Assembly (NCBI RefSeq): GCF_021390175.1
Contig: NZ_CP090004.1
Location: 3,277,001 to 3,341,000, forward strand
Length of the DNA stretch: 64,000 nucleotides
Direction: 5' to 3'
Source of the DNA: Flagellimonas sp. HMM57
GTDB lineage: Bacteria; Bacteroidota; Bacteroidia; Flavobacteriales; Flavobacteriaceae
Part shown: in pieces, positions 9,473 through 15,776 of the stretch
Layout: every line of letters starts with the position of its first letter
Numbering within the stretch: the stretch's first letter is position 1
Translations under genes and position numbers: made by a program
Notes under the pieces: model-generated
Databases searched by the model: none
What the model saw: the letters and a program-made list of their open reading frames with translations, nothing else
What the model was told of the DNA's origin: nothing

Positions 9473-9730
9473 ATGGCAAAGCAAGAAGACGATAAAAAAA
9501 AAGAATTGGACCCTAGAATTATGGCGATTGCCAAAAAGTTGGAAACCCTAAGAATAAAAAAGGGCTATTCAAGCTACGAAAATTTTGCCATTGAATTTGG
9601 TATATCCCGCATGCAGTACTGGCGTATGGAAAAGGGTACTAATTTTACCTTTGCCAGTTTCTTAAAAATATTGGATGCCCATGAGATGACACTTAACGAA
9701 TTTTTTAAAGATATTTCCCTAAATCCATAA
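9473..9730 (+). CDS. XRE-family helix-turn-helix regulator
   Basis: 85-aa DNA-binding protein made up almost entirely of a Cro/C1-type helix-turn-helix. ARKLETLR-like helix 1 is followed by YSSYENFAIEFGISRMQYWRME (helix 2, turn, recognition helix) and FASFLKILDAHEMTLNEFF. The N-terminus is highly charged (KQEDDKKKELD). Such short regulators usually bind as dimers and often control a neighbour or themselves. The divergent small gene at 9168-9374 is the closest candidate target, with 98 bp between starts. It lies in the repeat-rich island. Confidence 0.85.
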   Translation: MAKQEDDKKKELDPRIMAIAKKLETLRIKKGYSSYENFAIEFGISRMQYWRMEKGTNFTFASFLKILDAHEMTLNEFFKDISLNP

Positions 9731-9771
9731 GATTAAAAAACCACAACAAAACTGCCGTGGTTCATCTTATG
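9727..9771 (+). terminator. Nested hairpin at the 3' end of the XRE gene
   Basis: Outer arms CATAAGAT (9727-9734) and ATCTTATG (9764-9771) enclose inner arms AACCAC (9739-9744) and GTGGTT (9757-9762). The structure overlaps the XRE stop codon. There is no strong T tract after it, so it may be a weak terminator or RNA-stabilising hairpin. Confidence 0.4.
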
Positions 9772-9788
9772 CTCACCCTTGCTGTACT

Positions 9789-9820
9789 CCCACTAGATGC
9801 AATCTAGCGGTAGCGGGGGG
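9789..9820 (+). repeat. REP-like hairpin repeat, unit C
   Basis: Plus-strand copy with a perfect core hairpin CTAGAT-GCA-ATCTAG followed by CGGTAGCGGGGGG. Solitary, lying between the XRE gene and the terminator of the lipoprotein gene. The 5' flank TACTC is also seen next to unit F. Confidence 0.75.
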
Positions 9821-9831
9821 AATCTTACACA

Positions 9832-9857
9832 TAAAAAACCACCTCGTTAAAGGTGGT
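9832..9857 (-). terminator. Rho-independent terminator
   Basis: On the minus strand ACCACCT-TTAACG-AGGTGGT is followed by six T. It ends the transcript of the lipoprotein gene at 9881-10345 and, presumably, of the Rhs remnant upstream of it. Confidence 0.85.
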
Positions 9858-9880
9858 CTTTGATACATTTTTCTCGTAAT

Positions 9881-10345
9881 TTAATAATTTGATTTATTGA
9901 CTGCGTATTGATGAGGGAATCCTTTTTCATCGATATACACATATAAAAAAAACTTTGTATTGTTTGTCAAACCAGAGAACTTATAACAAGTATCATTTTC
10001 TAACAAACCAATTTTGCTGATTTCACTCTTATTCTTAACATCAATCCATTTCCAATCATATTCACTATCAAAATTTACTTCTTTCACTTCTCTTTTACCA
10101 AAGTGAGTTCTATAATGGAATGAAGAGTTGCCTAGAAAATAGCCGTCATTTAAAAAGCCTTTATCTAAATAATAATCAATAGAATCGTTTATTACAGTTA
10201 CTTTTTGTACAGTCATTCCATTCCTTCCCTCTCTTGGGTCTGGACTCCAATTTCCATTAACAATTTTATCTTTTGTAATTGTTATAGGCTGATTACTACA
10301 AGCAAAAAAAGCTATTGATAATATTGCAAATAATATAGATTTCAT
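9881..10345 (-). CDS. Hypothetical lipoprotein, possible immunity protein
   Basis: 154-aa protein with a lipoprotein signal (MKSILFAILSIAFFAC, lipobox FFAC). The remainder looks like a small beta-rich periplasmic domain and matches no family I recognise. It starts 12 bases after the stop codon of the Rhs C-terminal remnant on the same strand. Immunity proteins to Rhs or other polymorphic toxins typically sit in that position, and a lipoprotein would be the right place to block a toxin acting on membranes. The immunity role is inferred from context only. The DNA is visibly more A+T-rich than the flanking peptidase genes, consistent with acquisition. Confidence 0.6.
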   Translation of the reverse strand: MKSILFAILSIAFFACSNQPITITKDKIVNGNWSPDPREGRNGMTVQKVTVINDSIDYYLDKGFLNDGYFLGNSSFHYRTHFGKREVKEVNFDSEYDWKWIDVKNKSEISKIGLLENDTCYKFSGLTNNTKFFLYVYIDEKGFPHQYAVNKSNY

Positions 10346-10357
10346 AAATATAAAATT

Positions 10358-10966
10358 TTATTGTCCGCTACGCCTCATTTCCTCTGCCGTTCTTATAATC
10401 GTAGCTCTTGCATTTCCTTGGCTTCTTGAATAGCTGGAATAGTTATTATCTTGCATAATGGATATCCTTGCAATATCCTGTGGTTTATCAGGACTAAAGC
10501 CAAAACTTTTAAGAGTTTTCGATTTCCATTGCTTATAATTAGATAATATTCCAATAAAAATACTTTGTCCTCCTAATGCAGTAGTCATTTCTGCTGAAAA
10601 CCCTCCCCTAAAAGGAGTTTCCAGTCCAAATTGTCTTGCCAATGGCGCAGAAGATCCTAAAACACTATTCACTTTGTTTACCATAATGTTATCAGCATCT
10701 AAAGTCCTAGTATCTTCTACATAACCAAAAATATCAGATTCTGTTTGAGCATTTGCATAGTTAATATCGTGCTCTTTAGCAATAGCATCAGCTAAATCAA
10801 TAGGCTGAAAAGAAAAATCATAATCTCCTACTGCATCAGTTATAGAACCTGCTCCAGAGTACAAACCATGCCTTGTGCTATCGTCTCTAAAATCCCATCT
10901 TATTCCAAGCTCATTTCCATCAGCATCAACATAAGTATGTTTTACTCCTTTACCTTCTGGGCAATC
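10358..10966 (-). pseudogene. Truncated Rhs/polymorphic toxin C-terminus, PLA2-like
   Basis: Open frame of 202 codons ending at 10358, with no ATG near its 5' end. The frame runs back past the TTG at 10864 to the repeat (unit D), starting DCPEGKGVKHTYVDADGNE, then IRWDFRDD. The Rhs core repeats that should precede it are missing. The tip contains YSGAG followed by DLADAIAKEHDINYA. This YxGxG plus D..A..HDxxY arrangement resembles parvovirus-type and toxin-borne phospholipase A2 domains, where His-Asp is catalytic and the Gly loop binds calcium. I read it as the toxin tip of an Rhs-like protein left after loss of the rest. It could be a silent cassette rather than dead DNA. A likely immunity lipoprotein follows after 12 bases. 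Confidence 0.6.
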
Positions 10967-10984
10967 TAGCGGTAGCGGGAGGGG
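10961..10984 (+). repeat. REP-like hairpin repeat, unit D, partial
   Basis: Contains GCAATCTAGCGGTAGCGGGA, the same 3' half as unit C, but the 5' arm CCACTAGAT is missing and replaced by the Rhs-like coding sequence. The repeat/coding junction is therefore exactly where the toxin remnant is cut. Confidence 0.65.
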
Positions 10985-11009
10985 CTAGGGGGAGTAGTGA
11001 TAAATCAAG

Positions 11010-11630
11010 TTATGCTACTTCCAACGTATTTCTATCTATTATTACCCATTTTCCAGAACCTGCATGCTTTTTAACAGTGACTATCTTTTTTTTATAGCAA
11101 TATTCGCCACAGAAAATCTCAAAAAATAAAATCGCTTTATCGCCAGCATAGTTAAAATATGCTCTCGAAAAACCGACTCTAGAAACACCATTTCCAACTT
11201 CTATATTATTTGAAGATCCATTCAACACTTCATAATTCCCTTTCTTAGTGATTTGATTTATATCAAATTCAATACTAGTCTGATTGCCTACTATGAATTC
11301 ATCATATAAATCTCCAACGTACAATTGTTCTATGTCATTTGAATCTAATTTCTTCAGGTGATTATCCAATAGTATTTTTCCATTGGCCAAGAACTTTTTA
11401 TCTTGATTATTGTATTTAGAATAAAGCTGTTCATAGGTCAAAGAATCAGTTGTTTTCATATAATATTCTTTTTCAAAATCCTCATAGGTCTGGTATTTGT
11501 GAATGTCGCCTACTAGTTCCAAAAAAACATCATTTACAATACCTATCTGTAGACTCTCATTTTTGTCGTTAGAATTGCAACCAATCAATATAAATATTGA
11601 AAAAGCGAAACATCCGTATAATTTCTTCAT
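11010..11630 (-). CDS. Hypothetical lipoprotein, possible orphan immunity protein
   Basis: 206-aa protein with a lipoprotein signal (MKKLYGCFAFSIFILIGC, lipobox LIGC). The mature part has no family I recognise; it is beta-rich toward the C-terminus with a paired-Cys motif FCGEYCYKKK. Its ATG lies 12 bases after the stop of a C-terminal coding scrap (11643-11735), the same spacing as the Rhs remnant and its lipoprotein downstream. By context it may be the immunity partner of a lost toxin, or a general envelope protein. A+T-rich like its neighbour. Confidence 0.6.
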   Translation of the reverse strand: MKKLYGCFAFSIFILIGCNSNDKNESLQIGIVNDVFLELVGDIHKYQTYEDFEKEYYMKTTDSLTYEQLYSKYNNQDKKFLANGKILLDNHLKKLDSNDIEQLYVGDLYDEFIVGNQTSIEFDINQITKKGNYEVLNGSSNNIEVGNGVSRVGFSRAYFNYAGDKAILFFEIFCGEYCYKKKIVTVKKHAGSGKWVIIDRNTLEVA

Positions 11631-11642
11631 ATTCTTAAATTT

Positions 11643-11735
11643 TTAAAGACCCTCTCTAGCCTGTTTTTTAAGCTGACTTTGAGTTCTTCTTATTCCTTTG
11701 CTCTCAAATATCTTTTGGAGTGCTGGTATAGCTTT
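11643..11735 (-). pseudogene. C-terminal coding scrap abutting REP unit E
   Basis: Thirty codons open from the repeat tail to a TAA at 11643-11645, reading KAIPALQKIFESKG then IRRTQSQLKKQAREGL. No start codon or upstream coding region remains; the frame enters the repeat and meets a TGA beyond it. Position directly before a lipoprotein gene fits the tail of a toxin gene. Shares QLKK and the underlying CAGCTTAAAAAA with the scrap at 8898. Confidence 0.35.
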
Positions 11736-11736
11736 A

Positions 11737-11766
11737 CCCCTGCTACCGCCAGTTTGCAACTGGTGG
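11737..11766 (-). repeat. REP-like hairpin repeat, unit E
   Basis: Minus-strand copy: CCACCAGTTGCAAACTGGCGG then GTAGCAGGGG. Nearly identical to unit A over 30 bp, with two differences. Forms an inverted pair with unit F, 70 bp apart. Confidence 0.78.
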
Positions 11767-11836
11767 GGTCAAAGTTAATCTAAACCTATTTTTTGTAAAA
11801 ACCAGTTGTAGTACATGGTTTTCTTTCTCATACTCG

Positions 11837-11865
11837 CCACTAGTCACAGACTGGCGGTAGCGGAG
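11837..11865 (+). repeat. REP-like hairpin repeat, unit F
   Basis: Plus-strand copy: CCACTAGTCACAGACTGGCGG then TAGCGGAG. Right-hand subtype like unit B. It ends 13 bp from the arginase-family stop codon, marking the right edge of the island. Confidence 0.78.
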
Positions 11866-11878
11866 AATTCCCATAACA

Positions 11879-12685
11879 CTACGTTATTAAAAGTTTGATA
11901 ATTTTATGAATCGGTTCCAGTTCTTGTTGATTTTCAGTAATCGATTCCAAAATACTAGTGCCAACAACGTTGAAATTCTCTTTTAACGTTGCAATACAGT
12001 GCTCTGCCTCCTTAATTTTTATGCCATTGGACACTTGGTAGTAGGTCTTATTGTAATCGGAAGGCTCCAAACAATCAAAATCAAAATGTAGATAAATGTT
12101 TTTGATGTTTTTCGATTGAAGGGTTTGTACTAAATTCTGAACACCCAATGCTATAGGGTGGTAGATATTGCCCTTTTCCAATCGGATTTTTTCTTTCTCA
12201 TCGATATTCCTCAGGCCAACGTAGTGAATCTGATAATCTTGTATCGTACTGAACAACAACGAATCCATCTCTTTTTCACCTTCCCCTAAAAGCGTACGCA
12301 AAGGCATCCCATGAAAATTGCAACTACTAGATTCACAGGGTCTGTTGATATCTGCATGGGCATCGAACCAGATAACCCCTAAATCTGGATATTTTTGGTT
12401 GAGATAAGAAACTGGTACAATTTCCAAACCACAATCTCCGCCAATGGTTTGTATTGTAGAAGGACTTTCTTCTAAAATCGTCTGTTTGAGTCGGGTCAAC
12501 TGTTCAACAATCGCATCGTAATTAGTAATACTGAATTTCTGTGTGTCCGTTTTACCAGCATCCAGTGTGGAAAGCGGCACTTGAACAAAATCTGGGTCAT
12601 TTAGATAATCCAATATCGTTTTGGCCCCGGCTTCAATTTGAACCCCATTTCCAGAGCCTTGCCACTGGGGAAAATAAATTTTCAT
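11879..12685 (-). CDS. Arginase-family (ureohydrolase) protein
   Basis: 268-aa member of the arginase/agmatinase/formimidoylglutamase fold, which hydrolyses guanidino or related C-N bonds using two Mn ions. Motifs visible in order: GGDCG (residue 85 is Cys where arginases have the first metal-ligand His), WFDAHADIN (Asp-His-Asp ligands), HGMPLR, HFDFDCLEPS (Asp-x-Asp ligands) and ESITEN (Glu). With the first His replaced, Mn at site A may bind differently; this GGDC variant is seen in some family members, so it need not be inactive. Substrate cannot be told. No signal peptide, so cytosolic. The gene starts 20 bp after the M1 peptidase stop and is probably cotranscribed. Confidence 0.82.
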   Translation of the reverse strand: MKIYFPQWQGSGNGVQIEAGAKTILDYLNDPDFVQVPLSTLDAGKTDTQKFSITNYDAIVEQLTRLKQTILEESPSTIQTIGGDCGLEIVPVSYLNQKYPDLGVIWFDAHADINRPCESSSCNFHGMPLRTLLGEGEKEMDSLLFSTIQDYQIHYVGLRNIDEKEKIRLEKGNIYHPIALGVQNLVQTLQSKNIKNIYLHFDFDCLEPSDYNKTYYQVSNGIKIKEAEHCIATLKENFNVVGTSILESITENQQELEPIHKIIKLLIT

Positions 12686-12705
12686 CGAACCTCCATTTTT
12701 TAGGA

Positions 12706-14337
12706 TTAGACCTTTTGATGTCGGATATAAAAATTATCATCAAAAACCACTTTTTCGTTCTTTAGTTTTTCGGTTTTCCAGTCTTTTGATGGAAAAAGCC
12801 ATTTTTCTTTTTCGTCCACAAAAACACGAACGGGCATATCAAAATCCTTGACAATATCCACATAGCGATATGTTATGGATTTGCCATCGAACTTGTACTC
12901 CAACTTAGGTATCATAGTAGTTCGCAAATATTGATTGAAAAAAGCCGAAAGGTCTTTTTTGGTCTTTTTACTGATGTAATTTTCAATCTGCTCTGTAGTT
13001 ACGGTTTGGTGGTAGAATTCTTCATTAAGGCCTCTAAGTGTTTTTCGCCACAATTCATCATCCTCTATCAATTGTCTTAACGTGTGTAGCATATTGGCAC
13101 CTTTGTAATACATGTCACCCGAACCCCTAGAATTCACATTGTAGGTGCCAATAATGGGTTTATCGTTTTTGATATTGGCACGCGTACCAATGACATATGC
13201 AGCCGAAGCTTCTTTTCCAAAATGATAATCCAGATACAGGTTTTCGGAATAGGCCGTGAATCCCTCGTGAATCCACATGTCGGCAATATCTTTATAGGTA
13301 ATGTTGTTGGCAAACCATTCGTGACCTGCCTCGTGGATGATGATAAAATCAAACTTTAAGCCCCATCCCGACCCTGATAAATCCCTGCCCAGATATCCAT
13401 TTTTATATTGATTTCCATATGTAACGGAACTTTGGTGCTCCATGCCCAAATAGGGAACTTCCACTAGTTTAAAACTGTCCTCGTAAAAAGGATAGGGACC
13501 AAACCAATGTTCAAAGGCCTTTAACATCAACGGAACTTGCTTAAACTGTTCCTTTGCTTTTTTCAAATTGTCCTTCAAGACATAATAATCCAAATCCAAA
13601 GTGCCCTTTTCGCCCTCATATGTTTCACCAAAATGAACATAATCGCCAATATTCACGTTTACCCCATAATTATTGATTGGGTTTGCTACAAACCAGTCGT
13701 ACAATTTATACCCACCAAACTCATACTCATATTCTTCCCGTAATCTGCCGTTGGCCACGGCCACTAAATCTTTTGGGACATCGATGGCTATTCGCATGCT
13801 GTCCACTTCGTCGTACATATGGTCTTTGTTAGGCCACCAAACACTGGCACCCAACCCTTGACAAGAAGTGGCAACAAATGGTTTCCCATTACTATCTTTC
13901 TTCCATGAAAAACCGCCGTCCCAAGGTGCTCTTATGGCTTTTCTGGGGTGACCTGAAAACTGAACGTACAATTTGTTGAACTCCCCAGGCACCTGTTTTT
14001 TCTTTAGATGTATGAAATGCGCATTTCCATAAGAACTATAGTTTAAATCTTCTTTGTCCTGTACAACCGCATCAATCTTCATGGGTTCCTGAAGGTCTAT
14101 CTGAATGACATCGGATTCCTCCAAAACCTTGTATCTGATGATATTGTAACCTGCAATGAATTCTTTATCTGGTTGCACTTTAATGTTGAGGTCGTAGTAG
14201 TTTAAATCCCACCAAGCCCTTTCAGGTGTAATGCTACCCCTTAATGTGTCACTTTTGGTAAAGTTTTGGGCATTTGCAATTGATACAATGCTTAGTGTAA
14301 GTAGTATCAATAAAGTATTCTGATTAATCTTTATCAT
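12706..14337 (-). CDS. M1 family aminopeptidase, secreted
   Basis: 543-aa zinc metallopeptidase with a signal peptide (MIKINQNTLLILLTLSIVSIANAQ), so periplasmic. The N-terminal beta domain leads to a GMEHQSS exopeptidase motif (GxMEN-like) and the zinc motif HEAGHEWF (residues 335-342) with the third ligand Glu in WIHEGFTAYSE. A catalytic Tyr is likely in the SRGSGDMYYKGA region. It is shorter than PepN and lacks the long C-terminal helical domain. M1 members act with tricorn as factors F2/F3 in Thermoplasma; here both types are exported. Probably cotranscribed with the arginase-family gene. Confidence 0.92.
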   Translation of the reverse strand: MIKINQNTLLILLTLSIVSIANAQNFTKSDTLRGSITPERAWWDLNYYDLNIKVQPDKEFIAGYNIIRYKVLEESDVIQIDLQEPMKIDAVVQDKEDLNYSSYGNAHFIHLKKKQVPGEFNKLYVQFSGHPRKAIRAPWDGGFSWKKDSNGKPFVATSCQGLGASVWWPNKDHMYDEVDSMRIAIDVPKDLVAVANGRLREEYEYEFGGYKLYDWFVANPINNYGVNVNIGDYVHFGETYEGEKGTLDLDYYVLKDNLKKAKEQFKQVPLMLKAFEHWFGPYPFYEDSFKLVEVPYLGMEHQSSVTYGNQYKNGYLGRDLSGSGWGLKFDFIIIHEAGHEWFANNITYKDIADMWIHEGFTAYSENLYLDYHFGKEASAAYVIGTRANIKNDKPIIGTYNVNSRGSGDMYYKGANMLHTLRQLIEDDELWRKTLRGLNEEFYHQTVTTEQIENYISKKTKKDLSAFFNQYLRTTMIPKLEYKFDGKSITYRYVDIVKDFDMPVRVFVDEKEKWLFPSKDWKTEKLKNEKVVFDDNFYIRHQKV

Positions 14338-14354
14338 TTCAAAAATTTTAAATT

Positions 14355-14380
14355 ATCCTTCGACAGGCTCAGGATGACAA
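14355..14380. repeat. Dispersed palindromic repeat (CCTTCGACAGGCTCAGG type)
   Basis: ATCCTTCGACAGGCTCAGGAT can fold on ATCCT/AGGAT arms. It is related to the CTGAGCGRAGTCGAAG copies inside purL at 39325-39372. Lies between the M28 and M1 genes, perhaps in one transcript. Confidence 0.65.
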
Positions 14381-14405
14381 TATTTACAAGTTAAAATGAA
14401 ATTTA

Positions 14406-15737
14406 TTACCTAAAAACTGCATTAGGAAAAGTTACTGGACTTTCATGACCATTTTTTCCAACAGCGGCCACTCCAAAAAAATAGTTGTCGATTACAATGC
14501 CTTCAAGGACATGTCCTGTAAAGTCCTTCACGTATTTGTAGTTGTCCCAAGTTGGCGAAGTAGTATCTCTCCAATAGATTTTATAGCCAATTGCACCTTC
14601 AACTTTACTCCACTTGAGTTTTGCAGACGGCTCTACAATACCACCGATTTCAACTCTGGTAGGCGCTGGGGGAGCCCATGCTATAGATGCCAAATTGATA
14701 GCATTTACTGCGGTCAGCTTTTTTGCATATTCAAAGTTCACATGTTCCAAAACATCGCCGTAGGCAATTCCATTTTCTGTTCTAATATCTTGATGTTGCT
14801 GGGTATAGTTTTCGTGAGCTTCCATGATTCGGATTCCCGCAAAGCCAGCATCATTAAAAGGTCTATGGTGCCCTCCACGTCCAAATCTATCCAAACGGTA
14901 AATGAGCGTCGGGTTCATCTCTGGCATATAGGTTTTTGTTGTTTTGTGAACATATCGTGCCAGCTGACGGGAAATCCCATCTACTTCGCCGCCATAAAAA
15001 CGTCTTGCACGTCTTTGTTGCTCAGTTTCGGTAGGTGGAACAGGTTCTGAAAAAATCCTAAAATCGCGGTTACTGATTACACCATCTACTCCAGTAATAT
15101 TGCCAATCATATCGTTGTTTAGGACACCTACGATATCCCAACCTTTCTCTTTTGCATAAGCTGCCAAACCTTTTCCACCATATAGCCCCTGTTCTTCACC
15201 GGACAATCCAACATAAATAATGCTGCTTTCGAACTTGTATTTTGAAAGGACACGAGCGGCTTCAAGAGTGCCTGCCATACCACTTGCATTATCGTTTGCT
15301 CCTGGAGAATCGGATGTGAAATCATTAGCATCGCTTACTCTGGAATCAATATCGCCACTCATAATAATGAACCGGTTTGGATACTTGGTACCCCGTTGGA
15401 TGGCCACCACGTTCACGATCCAAACATCTTTAGTGATGCGCCGTCCTTCATCTTTTTTGACCAAATCTTTTTGGTAAAAAACCTCAAGACAGCCGTCGCA
15501 ATTGGACGATGTTTTCTCAAATTCGGATTTTATCCACCTTCGTGCCGCTCCAATGCCACTAGTTTGTGAAATGGTATCGCTTAGCGTATGCCTAGTACCA
15601 AAATTTACAAGTGTGGTTACATCTTTTTCTATGCGCTCTGCCGATACATCATTTATGATATCATAGATTCTGGTATCAGTTTGGGCAAAAAGTGATGCTG
15701 CAAAAACAAAAAGTGAGGCTACGAGTATGGATTTCAT
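14406..15737 (-). CDS. M28 family peptidase with C-terminal Fn3-like domain, secreted
   Basis: 443-aa aminopeptidase-type zinc enzyme with a signal peptide (MKSILVASLFVFAASLFAQ). Family motifs: SGDIDSR (usually HxD; here Asp in place of His), SPGANDNASG (bridging Asp), YVGLSGEEQGLYG (catalytic Glu and ligand Glu), NNDMIGN (Asp) and GGHHRPFNDAG (final His). The last 90 residues (PPAPTRVEIGG onward, YKIYWRDT) look like a fibronectin type III domain. The GDID variant is one I know from other M28 proteins, so activity is still likely. Same strand as the M1 and arginase genes, 68 bp upstream of M1, with a dispersed repeat between. Confidence 0.88.
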   Translation of the reverse strand: MKSILVASLFVFAASLFAQTDTRIYDIINDVSAERIEKDVTTLVNFGTRHTLSDTISQTSGIGAARRWIKSEFEKTSSNCDGCLEVFYQKDLVKKDEGRRITKDVWIVNVVAIQRGTKYPNRFIIMSGDIDSRVSDANDFTSDSPGANDNASGMAGTLEAARVLSKYKFESSIIYVGLSGEEQGLYGGKGLAAYAKEKGWDIVGVLNNDMIGNITGVDGVISNRDFRIFSEPVPPTETEQQRRARRFYGGEVDGISRQLARYVHKTTKTYMPEMNPTLIYRLDRFGRGGHHRPFNDAGFAGIRIMEAHENYTQQHQDIRTENGIAYGDVLEHVNFEYAKKLTAVNAINLASIAWAPPAPTRVEIGGIVEPSAKLKWSKVEGAIGYKIYWRDTTSPTWDNYKYVKDFTGHVLEGIVIDNYFFGVAAVGKNGHESPVTFPNAVFR

Positions 15738-15776
15738 TTTTAAGTGAATTACGTAAGTGTTGAATTGGAATGCAAT

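Noticed and set aside
9727..9771. Nested hairpin after the XRE gene as another REP copy
   Set aside because: It lacks the CCACYAGT stem and the GTAGCGGGG tail of the six true copies.
14445..15050. Long plus-strand frame opposite the M28 gene
   Set aside because: No family features, and the minus-strand gene has full M28 motifs; it is a shadow of that gene.
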